From NCBI GenBank assembly GCA_016707885.1, contig JADJGU010000001.1:1057501-1121500 (forward strand): a stretch of 64,000 nucleotides of DNA. Direction: 5' to 3'. The notes below the pieces were generated by a model, which had not been told where the DNA came from, made no database searches, and saw only the letters and a program-made list of their open reading frames with translations. The DNA comes from Sphingomonadales bacterium (GTDB taxonomy: Bacteria > Pseudomonadota > Alphaproteobacteria > Sphingomonadales > Sphingomonadaceae). Made by a program: the position numbers and the translations under genes. Numbering within the stretch: the stretch's first letter is position 1; every line of letters starts with the position of its first letter. Positions 25,109 through 33,882 of this stretch are shown one piece after another.

Positions 25109-26614
25109 ATGTCTGCGGTTTCAAGCGATGCCGGTTGCGACTCAGAAGAGATCGAGCGTTTCGACGTTATAATCGTCGGCGCGGGGATCTCGGGCATCGG
25201 CAGCGCAACCTTGCTGCGCAAGCACTGCCCGGACTTGAGCTTTGTTGTCCTCGACGCGATGGAATCGTTCGGCGGCACCTGGCTGATGCACAAGTATCCC
25301 GGCACCCGTTCGGACAGCGATCTGTTCACTTTCGGCTATGGCTTCAAGCCGTGGAAGGGTGATCCCATCGCTTCGCGCCAGCAGATTCTGGACTATCTGG
25401 GCGGGGCTATCGAGGATGCCAATCTTGGGCCGCACATCCGTTATGGCCACAAGGTCCAATCCGCCGAATGGTCGAGTGAAGCGGCAAGCTGGACACTGGC
25501 AGTCGAGCGCAGTGATATAGAAGGCTTGGTCCATCTGCAGGGGCGCTTCCTGTGGATGTGTCAGGGCTACTACCGCCATTCACACGGCTACACGCCGGAC
25601 TGGCCAGGTCTCGCCCAGTTCCAGGGGCAGGTTGTCCACCCGCAGCACTGGCCAGACGATCTCGATCTCAGCGGCAAGCAGGTGACGGTGATCGGCTCGG
25701 GTGCCACGGCCGCCACCTTGATCCCGGCGCTGGCTGATAGCTGCGCGCATGTCACCATGTTGCAGCGCACGCCGACCTACTTCGCGGCTGGTCGCAATGC
25801 CGACAGCCTGGCGGACGAACTGCGCAAGCTGTATGTCGATGACGCCTGGATCCATGAAATCATGCGCCGCAAGGTGGTGCGCGACCGCGCCGATCTGCTG
25901 GAGCGCGCGCAGGCAGCGCCCGACAAGCTGAAGAAACTGCTGATCGACGGGGTCAAGGCCTGCCTGCCCGAAGGCTTTGATGTCGATCGCCACTTTACCC
26001 CGCCCTACAAGCCCATGCAGCAGCGCGTGGCCTTTGTGCCTGATGGCGACCTGTTCAAGGCCGTCGCTTCGGGCAAGGCATCGGTCGTGACGGACCAGAT
26101 CGCAGCCTTTGACGAAACCGGGATCCAGCTTGGTTCAGGCAGCCGCATCGACTGCGACGTGGTGATCACCGCGACCGGCTTTGAGATGTCCGTGATGGGC
26201 GAGATCCCCTTCCGGGTTGACGGACGCCATATCGATTTTGCGCAGACTGTGACCTATCGCGGGACGATGTTCACCGGCGTGCCGAACATGGCCTGGATTT
26301 ATGGCTATGGGCACTATAGCTGGACCTTGCGCGCGGACCTGATCGGCGAGTTCGTCTGCCGCCTGCTGCGCCATCTGGAGGCGCGCGGCGCGAAGAGCGT
26401 AGCGCCGACCTTGCGCCCGGATGATCACGACATGCCGCTGCGGCCGTGGGTCGACACCGAATACCTCAATCCCGGCTACCTCTTGCGCAGCCTGGACCGC
26501 TTGCCACGCAGCGGTGACAAGCCGGAGTGGCAGCACAGCCAGGATTATCTCTACGAGAGCAAGGCCATCCCGGCCATCGATCTCGACGATCCGATCTTTT
26601 CCTACAGCTATTGA
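25109..26614 (+). CDS. Baeyer-Villiger-type flavin monooxygenase
   Basis: A 501-residue FAD/NADPH monooxygenase. The FAD fingerprint is VIIVGAGISGIG (21-31) and the NADPH fingerprint is VTVIGSGATAATLIPAL (from 192). The Baeyer-Villiger signature FxGxxxHxxxWP is met by FQGQVVHPQHWP (171-182), between the two nucleotide sites as expected. It should insert oxygen next to a ketone, turning it into an ester or lactone. RBS GGAGG lies 8 bp upstream of ATG 25109. It heads a same-strand cluster with an SDR, Crp-type regulator, VOC protein and enoyl-CoA hydratase, consistent with stepwise breakdown of a cyclic ketone or terpenoid/steroid-like compound (inference). Confidence 0.9.
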   Translation: MSAVSSDAGCDSEEIERFDVIIVGAGISGIGSATLLRKHCPDLSFVVLDAMESFGGTWLMHKYPGTRSDSDLFTFGYGFKPWKGDPIASRQQILDYLGGAIEDANLGPHIRYGHKVQSAEWSSEAASWTLAVERSDIEGLVHLQGRFLWMCQGYYRHSHGYTPDWPGLAQFQGQVVHPQHWPDDLDLSGKQVTVIGSGATAATLIPALADSCAHVTMLQRTPTYFAAGRNADSLADELRKLYVDDAWIHEIMRRKVVRDRADLLERAQAAPDKLKKLLIDGVKACLPEGFDVDRHFTPPYKPMQQRVAFVPDGDLFKAVASGKASVVTDQIAAFDETGIQLGSGSRIDCDVVITATGFEMSVMGEIPFRVDGRHIDFAQTVTYRGTMFTGVPNMAWIYGYGHYSWTLRADLIGEFVCRLLRHLEARGAKSVAPTLRPDDHDMPLRPWVDTEYLNPGYLLRSLDRLPRSGDKPEWQHSQDYLYESKAIPAIDLDDPIFSYSY

Positions 26615-26649
26615 CCGGGCCGGACCCGCAAAGACCGAGGAGCGTGCAG

Positions 26650-27561
26650 ATGAAGAACATGAAAGGCGGCGTAGCCGTAGTAACCGGCGGCGGTTCTGGC
26701 CTGGGCAAGGCTATTGCACAGGAGGCCGCACGCCGGGGAATGCGGGTGGTGATTGCCGACGTGCAGGCCGAGGCGATGAATGCGGCGGTTAAAGAGCTGC
26801 GGGCCAGCGGTGCGGATGCGATTGGTGTGTTGACCGACGTGACCAGCGCTGCTTCGGTTGAGGCGCTCGCAGAGGCCGCCGAACGCCAGTTTGGCCCCGC
26901 CAACCTGGTGTTCAACAATGCCGGGGTCGCATCCGGTGGGCCGATCTGGGAAAGCACCGAAAAGGATTGGAAGTGGGTGTTCGCCGTCAACGTCGATGGG
27001 GTGGCCAACGGTGTGCGGAGCTTCACCCCGCGGATGCTTGCTGCCGCCGCTGCCGACCCGGCCTATCAAGGCTGCATTGTGAATACCGCCTCGATGGCCG
27101 GACTGGTTACGGCACCCGGCATGGGCATTTACAGCGTTTCCAAACACGCCGTGATCGCGATTTCGGAATGCCTTTACCACGATCTCGATCTGGCCGGAGA
27201 TCAGGTCAAGACAGCTGTGCTGTGTCCCTCATACGTGACCACCAACATCAGCCAATGCTATCGCACCCGGCCCGCCGATCTTGCCAATGAAAGCGGCCCG
27301 ACAAAGTCCCAGCTGGCGACCCAGGCCATTTCCGCGAAGGATCTCGCCAATGGGTCGTTGACCGCAGAAGAAGTGGCCAGCATCACTTTCCAGGCAATCG
27401 AAGTGGGACAGTTCTACGTCTATCCCAGCCCGGAACTGCTCCCGATCGTCAAGAACCGCCTGGATAACATCGCGGCGGGATCCAATCCCGATATTCCCTA
27501 CGAGGACATTCCGATGTTCAAGGAGCGGCGCGACCGGTTAAAGGAAGCACTGGCCAGTTGA
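26650..27561 (+). CDS. Short-chain dehydrogenase/reductase
   Basis: A 303-residue NAD(P)-dependent oxidoreductase. The cofactor loop is VVTGGGSGLGKA, the structural motif is VFNNAGVASGG, and the catalytic Ser/Tyr/Lys are in IVNTASMAGLVTAPG and YSVSKHAVIA. An acidic residue after beta-2 (VVIADVQAEAM) favours NAD. It lies 35 bp behind the monooxygenase and could make or use its ketone. The C-terminal QFYVYPSPELLPIVKNRLDNI is longer than minimal SDRs. An in-frame open stretch upstream overlaps the monooxygenase and is not used, since RBS GAGGAG precedes ATG 26650. Confidence 0.92.
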   Translation: MKNMKGGVAVVTGGGSGLGKAIAQEAARRGMRVVIADVQAEAMNAAVKELRASGADAIGVLTDVTSAASVEALAEAAERQFGPANLVFNNAGVASGGPIWESTEKDWKWVFAVNVDGVANGVRSFTPRMLAAAAADPAYQGCIVNTASMAGLVTAPGMGIYSVSKHAVIAISECLYHDLDLAGDQVKTAVLCPSYVTTNISQCYRTRPADLANESGPTKSQLATQAISAKDLANGSLTAEEVASITFQAIEVGQFYVYPSPELLPIVKNRLDNIAAGSNPDIPYEDIPMFKERRDRLKEALAS

Positions 27562-27598
27562 ACGCCAGCCCTCACAGGCGGATCAAGGACATCGGCAG

Positions 27599-28282
27599 TT
27601 GCACGAAGACAGGGCCCAGCACGAACCAGGAGTATTGAGCCCGGAGCTCGATGCTGCGCTGCGCCAGCATGCCCGCCGCCGACTGCTTGGCAGGGGTGAG
27701 CAGCTTTATGCGTTCGGGTCCGTGCCCGATGCGCTGTTCTGCGTTGAAGAGGGAGTACTGCGCCTCAGCGTGACCAGCCCCGAGGGCCGGGAATCCGTTC
27801 TCAGCATGGTGACTCAAAACCAGTGGTTCGGCGAAGCCTCCCTGTTTTCGGGAGAGCCGCGCGGAAATGACGCCATGGCGATTGTTGCCAGCGCTGTGCT
27901 GATCGTCCCGGCTGCAGCAGTCCACCAGCTTGTCGACCACCGGCCGGATTTCTTGCTGCAATTCCTGGCCATGATGGGGAGGCGGTATCGCATGATACTC
28001 AGCCGGATGGACGATACCGTGCTGCGCCCCTTGCCCGCCCGCCTGGCGCGGGAAGTGCTGCAGGCGCATGGGCGGGAGCTTGCAGCGGCAGGACCACATC
28101 ACCCGGTCACGCTCCGCTTCTCGCAAGAGGAAATGAGCCAGATGCTCGGCGCATCGCGGCAAAGCATCAACCGCCTGCTCAAGCAATGGGAGCGAGGCGG
28201 CGCCATAGAAGTTGCTTACCGCAGCCTGACAGTCCTCGATCCTGAAGCGCTGCGGTTGCTCACGGAACGTGACGAAGGATAA
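27599..28282 (+). CDS. Crp/Fnr-family transcriptional regulator
   Basis: A 227-residue protein with a cyclic-nucleotide-binding-like beta roll (GEQLYAFGSVPDALFCVEEGVLRLSVTSPEGRESVL, WFGEASLFSGEP) and a C-terminal winged helix (LRFSQEEMSQMLGASRQSINRLLKQWERGGAIEV). It lacks the N-terminal cysteine cluster of Fnr, so it is not an Fe-S oxygen sensor. The start is uncertain: TTG 27599 has AAGGAC upstream, and a TTG at about 27635 is possible. It sits inside the degradation cluster and probably controls it. Confidence 0.85.
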   Translation: MHEDRAQHEPGVLSPELDAALRQHARRRLLGRGEQLYAFGSVPDALFCVEEGVLRLSVTSPEGRESVLSMVTQNQWFGEASLFSGEPRGNDAMAIVASAVLIVPAAAVHQLVDHRPDFLLQFLAMMGRRYRMILSRMDDTVLRPLPARLAREVLQAHGRELAAAGPHHPVTLRFSQEEMSQMLGASRQSINRLLKQWERGGAIEVAYRSLTVLDPEALRLLTERDEG

Positions 28283-28320
28283 AGCGCTATGGTCCTGCTC
28301 CAAACTACCGGAGTACCAAG

Positions 28321-29064
28321 ATGAAACTGCGCCTGCGCCAGATTGCACTCGCCGTAACTGACCTTGAAGTTGCAACATTGCAGGCCAGCCAGATTCTTGG
28401 CCTGGGCTCAGCCTATCAAGACCCGGCAATCGTGCGTTACGGGCTGCGCAATGCGGTCTATGCGATCGACAACACCTTTCTGGAATTCGTATCGCCGATC
28501 ACCGAAAACACCACCGTCGGGCGCTTGCTGGCCAAGCAAGGCGGTGACTGCGGCTATATGGTCATTCTTCAAACCGACGGGGCAGACGAAGCGCGCGCGC
28601 GAATTGATGCTGCGGGTGTGCGCGTGGCGGATCAGTTGGACCGCAATGGCGCGGGCTTCATGCACCTGCATCCCAAGGATGTTGGCGGAACCCTGCTGTC
28701 CATCGATTACATGCCGCGCTGGTCCGACTGGGAATGGGGCGGCCCCGACTGGCAAAAGTCCGCTACCCATGACGAGGCCATTACCGGGATTGGAATAAGC
28801 GCGCTCGACCCGCAGGGCATGGCGGGGCGCTGGGGGGAAATTCTCGGTCGCCCGATGGAACATTGCGATCATGCAAGCCGCATCGGCCTGGATGAAGGCG
28901 AGCTGCGGTTTGCGGCCCCAGCAGGCAACGGCAGTGAAGGATTCCAAGCCTTCGACCTGCACTCCGCCCGCGCCGCGCAGCTGCGCGAAAACGCTGTTCG
29001 GCACGGCTGCCTGACCAGTGAGGGGAATATCGCACTGTTCGGCGTGACTATTCGGCTGGTTTGA
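28321..29064 (+). CDS. VOC/glyoxalase-like domain protein
   Basis: A 247-residue protein resembling the glyoxalase-like (Glyoxalase_3/VOC) fold: LRQIALAVTDLEVATLQASQILGLG at the N-terminus, YAIDNTFLEFVSPI, GAGFMHLHPKDVGGTLLSIDYMP, and a second half beginning ITGIGISALDPQGMAGRWGEILG. Metal-binding residues are plausible (H in HLHPKD, E in TFLEFV) but not certain. The partner enzymes suggest a role in turning over an oxygenated intermediate. It lies 38 bp after the Crp-type gene. Confidence 0.75.
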   Translation: MKLRLRQIALAVTDLEVATLQASQILGLGSAYQDPAIVRYGLRNAVYAIDNTFLEFVSPITENTTVGRLLAKQGGDCGYMVILQTDGADEARARIDAAGVRVADQLDRNGAGFMHLHPKDVGGTLLSIDYMPRWSDWEWGGPDWQKSATHDEAITGIGISALDPQGMAGRWGEILGRPMEHCDHASRIGLDEGELRFAAPAGNGSEGFQAFDLHSARAAQLRENAVRHGCLTSEGNIALFGVTIRLV

Positions 29065-29104
29065 TAGCCTGCATCAAAGCGCCTGAGACACGAGAGGATA
29101 ACCA

Positions 29105-29917
29105 GTGACCTATTCGCAGATTTGTTATGATGTGATCCGCGCGGTCGCCACCATCACGCTGAACCGGCCAGAGCGCCTGAACGCCTGGACCCCGACCATG
29201 GCGGCAGAATTCCGCCAGGCCATGGAGCAGGCGAACAACGATCCGCAGGTGCGTGCGATTATCGTGACCGGCGCGGGCAAGGGGTTCTGCTCGGGCGTCG
29301 ACATGAACGCGCTGGATGGAATGACCTCGAGCGGCAAGACCCCAAGCAAATCGTTCACCCCGCTTGACCCGGCGGCCCGCGAAGATTTCCAGCATCCGAT
29401 GACCTGGCTGCCGTCGGTCGGCAAGCCGATTATTGCCGCGGTCAACGGTGCGGCGGCCGGGCTGGGGCTTGCGCTTCTGCTGTTCTGCGATTTGCGGTTT
29501 GCCTCCAGCAACGCGGCATTTGTGACATCATTCTCGCGGCGCGGCCTGATCGCGGAACATGGCACCAGCTGGATGCTGACGCGATTGGTGGGACATAGCC
29601 GTGCACTGGACCTGATGTTCTCCTCGCGTCGAGTAGATGGCGACGAGGCATACCGCATCGGCCTGGCAGACCGGGTCTGCGCCCCCGAACGGCTGCTGGA
29701 CGAGGCACGCGAATATGCCGAGAACCTGGCGGCGAATGTCTCTCCGCGCTCGACCCGCATCATGAAGCGCCAGCTGTGGGACGCCCTGTTCGTCGATCTC
29801 GCAACCTCGATGCAGGAAGCCGATGAGGAAATGCGGGAAAGCCTGAAAAGCGCGGATTTCAAGGAGGGCGTTGCGCACTTCCTTGAGAAGCGCCCGGCAA
29901 AGTTCGTAGGTGGCTAA
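29105..29917 (+). CDS. Enoyl-CoA hydratase/isomerase family protein
   Basis: A 270-residue crotonase-fold enzyme. The N-terminal AVATITLNRPERLNAWTPTM, the oxyanion-hole regions in GAGKGFCSGVDMNAL and NGAAAGLGLALLLFCDLRFAS, and FSRRGLIAEHGTSWMLTRLVG are typical, with the catalytic acid likely Glu of AEHG. A GTG start (29105) follows GAGAGGATAACCA. It is the last gene of the monooxygenase cluster, where it would act on a CoA ester made after ring opening. Confidence 0.9.
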   Translation: MTYSQICYDVIRAVATITLNRPERLNAWTPTMAAEFRQAMEQANNDPQVRAIIVTGAGKGFCSGVDMNALDGMTSSGKTPSKSFTPLDPAAREDFQHPMTWLPSVGKPIIAAVNGAAAGLGLALLLFCDLRFASSNAAFVTSFSRRGLIAEHGTSWMLTRLVGHSRALDLMFSSRRVDGDEAYRIGLADRVCAPERLLDEAREYAENLAANVSPRSTRIMKRQLWDALFVDLATSMQEADEEMRESLKSADFKEGVAHFLEKRPAKFVGG

Positions 29918-29990
29918 AGTTTATTTTGGGGTTTTGTGATCGACATCGGTATCTGGAATGCCTTCGAGGTCTAAATGTCCCATGACACTT

Positions 29991-30018
29991 CTCCTGTGGC
30001 CGGAATGGCCACGGGGAG
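29991..30018 (+). terminator. Hairpin after the monooxygenase cluster
   Basis: CTCC.GTGGCC pairs with GGCCAC.GGAG around a 5-nt loop, followed by TTTG. Weak as an intrinsic terminator because the T-run is short. The interval 29918-30231 otherwise holds no convincing gene. Confidence 0.4.
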
Positions 30019-30231
30019 TTTGCCTCAACTATGCATGAAAATGTCCGCTATCCCAATTTGCGGTCCTGAAAGGAGACTTTCCGGATCGTCCAACATAACT
30101 GCCAAAACTCTCCTGACGGGCTTTCGACTCGAAGTGCTAAAGAACACAATCGGAACTTGATAGCTTCGCGCTACCAGGACTCGAGAGCGGGCATTCCGTC
30201 CGCTCAATCTCCTGGTGGAGGAGTGTTTACT

Positions 30232-30885
30232 ATGGCGCTACCACTACATGTCGCAACCTACAATGAACCTATTCCGGAACTGTGCGGGTCTGGGCTTAAT
30301 GGGCCTGATATGCGGGCAGTTAAGCCAATTGCGGACATGCTTTCTGAGCTCGAAGAGTTTGAACTTGATGAAGTGTGCTACATCGACCTGTTGCTTCGCT
30401 TTTTGAAAGCGATCGGGTGCGATGTATCCGCTAACTATGCCAGAAATGGCTCGCTCAAATTGTGTTCGAGCATGATGTGCGATGCCCAAATGCGGCATCG
30501 TTCGCGTTGGGTCCATTTCCTATTCAGGGATATGGACCGTGATCCTGCGCGACGCGAGTTTCTCAAGGATTTTCTGGTACAGAAGGGTCGCTCTACCGAC
30601 TATCGACCGGCAAATCCCGCACAAACAACCCGCGCAGTGCGGAATTTCCTGAAAGCCGGAATGCGCATCATGATCGATCCAAATGGTCAGCTGGTGGAAG
30701 GCGGTAACGTTTTCAGGCGCCATGAGGACGTATCGGACGAGAAATATGCCCAAAGGCAGCAATGGGTTCGTGTGTATTTCGACACGCGTCGCCGGTGGCG
30801 AACGAACGACCATCTCAAGCGAGCGGTCACCATGCTTGGGACGCCGACTTCAAACGGATGGATTGTGCTGAGGGGGGAGTCATGA
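30232..30885 (+). CDS. Unknown protein, first of a coupled pair
   Basis: A 217-residue soluble protein with no family that I recognise. It is rich in Arg and Asp in its second half (VHFLFRDMDRDPARREFLKDFLVQKGRSTDYRP, QWVRVYFDTRRRWRTNDHLKRAVTML), which could suit nucleic-acid contact. ATG 30232 follows GGTGGAGGAG. An in-frame upstream extension lacks a ribosome site. The stop overlaps the next ATG (ATGA), so the pair is made together. It lies in the 35-kb interval, converging on the serine recombinase. Confidence 0.65.
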   Translation: MALPLHVATYNEPIPELCGSGLNGPDMRAVKPIADMLSELEEFELDEVCYIDLLLRFLKAIGCDVSANYARNGSLKLCSSMMCDAQMRHRSRWVHFLFRDMDRDPARREFLKDFLVQKGRSTDYRPANPAQTTRAVRNFLKAGMRIMIDPNGQLVEGGNVFRRHEDVSDEKYAQRQQWVRVYFDTRRRWRTNDHLKRAVTMLGTPTSNGWIVLRGES

Positions 30886-31520
30886 GCATATCAGAAACGC
30901 AAAAGGGTCAGGCTCGACCCGGGTGTGAGGTCGTGGCCATTCGCAAAGGCTTCCGTATCCGCAAGACCAATCGCCGTGAAGACGAACCTGTCATCGCGCA
31001 AAGATCGAGAATGCTGGAGTATGTTGCGAGTTTGAGCGGTTCACAAATGGAGGACACACCCGCCAGCCGTGACGCATTATATGCTTGTGCGGCGGTCGAG
31101 GAGGCCTTGCGACCGACCAAGGCCTTGCGATGCATCCATTCAACTCTGGACGAACGTAATGATTTTCTGTTGCGATGTGCAGAGGTGAAACTGTTGAAAG
31201 CCGAGCGCGATGTGCATGATGCAAAACATGAACAGCAGAGACTTCTGGCAGGTGATGCCTGGTGGGGATCAGACACCCAAAATCGAATGCTTAGTAAGGG
31301 GCATAAACACTGGGAAAGATACCGCGATGGCATTCAGGTACTTGCAGCGACGCCAGCCAGAACCGAACGCCATCTCAAACAGAAGCGCGAACTTATAGGT
31401 CGATTGTGGCTTGGCGCTGAAGGCGAGTGGTACGACCAACTGCGTGCCGGCATTGCAGCGGATGTTGAATGGCTGCGGGAAAATGCCGAACCCGTGCGTC
31501 GCAGACGCAGGCCCTTTTAA
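30882..31520 (+). CDS. Unknown basic, helical protein, second of a coupled pair
   Basis: A 212-residue, Arg/Lys/Glu-rich protein predicted to be mostly helical (LLRCAEVKLLKAERDVHDAKHEQQRLLAGDAWW). It ends in a basic tail RRRRRPF. Family not recognised. ATG 30882 sits in ATGA with the previous stop and is preceded by GGGGGGAG. It ends 87 bp from the convergent serine recombinase gene. Confidence 0.65.
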   Translation: MSISETQKGQARPGCEVVAIRKGFRIRKTNRREDEPVIAQRSRMLEYVASLSGSQMEDTPASRDALYACAAVEEALRPTKALRCIHSTLDERNDFLLRCAEVKLLKAERDVHDAKHEQQRLLAGDAWWGSDTQNRMLSKGHKHWERYRDGIQVLAATPARTERHLKQKRELIGRLWLGAEGEWYDQLRAGIAADVEWLRENAEPVRRRRRPF

Positions 31521-31607
31521 CAGGTAGCCGCCACAGCGTGTGATCCGCCTGACTTGCTGGCAATAGCAGGTTATCGAACTGTCCGGCCTCCTGCCGTGCC
31601 GATATTC

Positions 31608-33239
31608 TCATAGTCCGGCACGGCGGGGGGGCGACTCACTGGAAAACATTCGCCGCTGCTCCTCCCAATCCATCGGAATATCAGCACTGAGCAGGAGGTC
31701 AGGCGTGATGTGCGGAGGCGCCTTGCCTTGGAGAAACATCTTCTGAATATCCGGTGCCAAGAGCCCAATCGACACCCGCTGCCGACCCCATTCATTGATG
31801 GGTGCCGTCATACCGATATGCTCGGCGGGATGAAGAGGCGAGGCATTGAGCCTTGCCAACAGCTTGTGCGACTTGCGGACCAGGTCAGCCAGTAGGCGCC
31901 GACGCTCGCAATCGTCGATAATATGGTCGGGTGTTGAGAGAACACTACCTCGCCGAACGGCAGTGCTGGCGATGGTAATGACCAAATGATGCCCATCAAT
32001 CGAAGCTGTCGCATCGATCTGCTGCGCACGGTCGAGAACGTCATCGTCGATCTCGTCCTCACCGAGCAGCGCCGTCAGTTCCAGCCGGACCCTCATCTGC
32101 GTGTCTTTAACGCGGATGCGAGCAATGGCTTTGAACACAGCTTCGGTATCACTACCGGTTGGCAGTAGCGGCAACAGAGTAGCGCTCAGAACACGTTCCA
32201 GCCGCGAAGCCGAGATGCGCTCACCTTTGCGGTTATGGCTGTGGGCTGTCTGGCCTACCGGAAGCAGTGTCTCGCTCACATAATAGCGATAGATGCGCTT
32301 GCCGCGACCATGCCCGAATGTTGGCCGCATCGGGAGATTGTCAGCATCGAATAATTTCCCCGTCAGCGGTGAGGCCGTTGCCTTCTCCTTGCGCTTCACC
32401 CGCTTGACGCGATTGGCTGCGAGGTTTGCTTGTACGGCATTGAACAGGTCGTGATCGATGATCGCCGGATGCTCGCCCTTATGGGCTTTCCCCTTGTGGA
32501 CGATCTCGCCCAGATAGATGCGGTTGCCAAGGATGTGGTAGATAGCCCCGCAGCTAAACCTGCAACCCCCCAGCACATTGCCCTTGCTCGACGTCCAGCG
32601 CTTGGTCCGATGACCACTTGCATCAAGTTCCTTCACCAGTGGCAGGACCGAACCCAGTTCCTGATAGCGACTGTAGATATGCCGAACGAGTTCGGCTTCC
32701 TCCTCGACGATGAACAGCTTCCGGTCCTTCACATCATAGCCAAGCGGAAGATTGCCACCCATCCAGATCCCGCGCGCCTTTGAAGCCGCAATCTTGTCCC
32801 TAATGCGTTCGCCGGTCACCTCACGCTCGAACTGTGCGAAGGATAGGAGCACATTCAATGTGAGGCGGCCCATGCTGCTCGTCGTGTTGAACGCCTGGGT
32901 CACACTGACGAACGACACGCCATGTGCATCGAACTGTTCGACGATACGGGCAAAGTCCATCAGGCTTCGGGTGAGGCGATCGACCTTATAGACCACCACC
33001 ACATCAATACGTCCTTCTGAAATGGCTTTTAGAAGGCTCTTAAGGGCAGGGCGTTCCATAGTACCCCCCGACCAACCGCCATCGTCATAATGGTGGGGAA
33101 TAAGAGTCCAGCCTTCGCCAGCCTGACTTAATATATAGGCTTCGCACGAAGCCCGTTGAGCATCGAGGCTATTGAACTCCTGCTCCAGCCCCTCGTCGGT
33201 CGACTTCCTTGTGTAGATGGCACAGCGAAGTTGTTTCAT
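31608..33239 (-). CDS. Large serine recombinase
   Basis: A 543-residue site-specific recombinase. The N-terminal resolvase domain has the nucleophile Ser13 in AIYTRKSTDEGLEQEFNSLDAQ, then VVVYKVDRLTRSLMDFARIVE and LNVLLSFAQFEREVTGERIRDKI. The recombinase domain follows (GGNLPLGYDVKDRKLFIVEEEAELVRHIYSRY). A zinc-ribbon-like domain with its four cysteines is not obvious. It is smaller than phiC31-type integrases. Its ATG overlaps the DUF2924 stop. Such proteins excise or integrate phage-like elements, but not usually at tRNA genes. Confidence 0.92.
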   Translation of the reverse strand: MKQLRCAIYTRKSTDEGLEQEFNSLDAQRASCEAYILSQAGEGWTLIPHHYDDGGWSGGTMERPALKSLLKAISEGRIDVVVVYKVDRLTRSLMDFARIVEQFDAHGVSFVSVTQAFNTTSSMGRLTLNVLLSFAQFEREVTGERIRDKIAASKARGIWMGGNLPLGYDVKDRKLFIVEEEAELVRHIYSRYQELGSVLPLVKELDASGHRTKRWTSSKGNVLGGCRFSCGAIYHILGNRIYLGEIVHKGKAHKGEHPAIIDHDLFNAVQANLAANRVKRVKRKEKATASPLTGKLFDADNLPMRPTFGHGRGKRIYRYYVSETLLPVGQTAHSHNRKGERISASRLERVLSATLLPLLPTGSDTEAVFKAIARIRVKDTQMRVRLELTALLGEDEIDDDVLDRAQQIDATASIDGHHLVITIASTAVRRGSVLSTPDHIIDDCERRRLLADLVRKSHKLLARLNASPLHPAEHIGMTAPINEWGRQRVSIGLLAPDIQKMFLQGKAPPHITPDLLLSADIPMDWEEQRRMFSSESPPRRAGL

Positions 33240-33658
33240 CGGACATTCTCGCGGCGCAGACCAAAGAAGCGTGGTCCGTTCCAGCGTTGGCCGGTTATTG
33301 CCCGAGCGACCTCAGACAGACTGCCATAGGTCTCGCCGTCATAGAGAACGCCCTCTTCGAGCATGACTACCTCATGGCGTTTGCCAGCATAGTCGCGCGC
33401 CAATCGCGTGCCTGGTTGCTCGGTCACCATCACCAACGTCCTGTCGCTTCCCAGCAACCGAACGGTCGCTGCATCGAACCCGCCAAAGGCCTCGGCCTGC
33501 AGGCGCCATGCGAGCACACGGCGCAGCAGTTCGACCGAACGCTGTTTGGGCGGCGCACCGAAGTGCGCCGCCCACAGGCTTCGAAGTTCGGATAAGGTCA
33601 TCGATTGAAGGCTGGCGACCTCGTCGCGTACAGCCGCATGTTTCCTGGCCCTGCTCAT
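33236..33658 (-). CDS. DUF2924 family protein
   Basis: A 140-residue protein of the DUF2924 family, seen as LQSMTLSELRSLWAAHFGAPPKQRSVELLRRVLAWRLQAEAFGG followed by a DNA-mimic-like beta part (GTRLARDYAGKRHEVVMLEEGVLYDGETYGSLSEVARAITGQRWNGPRFFGL). The function is unknown, but the family is habitually encoded just before serine recombinases in alphaproteobacterial elements. ATGA overlaps on both sides make DUF3489-DUF2924-recombinase a single unit. Confidence 0.88.
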   Translation of the reverse strand: MSRARKHAAVRDEVASLQSMTLSELRSLWAAHFGAPPKQRSVELLRRVLAWRLQAEAFGGFDAATVRLLGSDRTLVMVTEQPGTRLARDYAGKRHEVVMLEEGVLYDGETYGSLSEVARAITGQRWNGPRFFGLRRENVR

Positions 33659-33882
33659 GCGGTAGGCTTCACCGACCAGATGGTGGTGTTACCCTCGATG
33701 TGCTTCTCGATAACATGGCCTTTCTTCCGCAGGCCGGTCATGGCAGCGCGCACCGTGTGCGACTGCCAACCGGTGGCCTCAACCATCTCTTCGAGGCTCG
33801 CGCCGGTTCCGGTTTGCAACAGGGTGAGCAGCTTAGCAGCCTTGGTAGCGCGCGGTGCTTCATTGGTGTTGGATTTGCTCAT
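33655..33882 (-). CDS. DUF3489 family small DNA-binding-like protein
   Basis: A 75-residue winged-helix-like protein: KAAKLLTLLQTGTGASLEEMVEATGWQSHTVRAAMTGLRKKGHVIEKHIEGNTTIWSV is the DUF3489 pattern. It is first in the recombinase operon and may regulate it or act as a directionality factor (inference). The stretch 33883-34268 upstream holds no gene that I can support. Confidence 0.85.
   Translation of the reverse strand: MSKSNTNEAPRATKAAKLLTLLQTGTGASLEEMVEATGWQSHTVRAAMTGLRKKGHVIEKHIEGNTTIWSVKPTA

Noticed and set aside
29105..29917. Assigning the monooxygenase cluster to a named pathway (for example steroid or cyclohexanone breakdown)
   Set aside because: The enzyme set fits several pathways, and no substrate-specific gene is visible.
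31608..33239. Serine recombinase as the integrase of the tRNA-Cys cassettes
   Set aside because: Serine recombinases rarely use tRNA 3' ends, and this one lies deep inside the fourth interval, far from any boundary.
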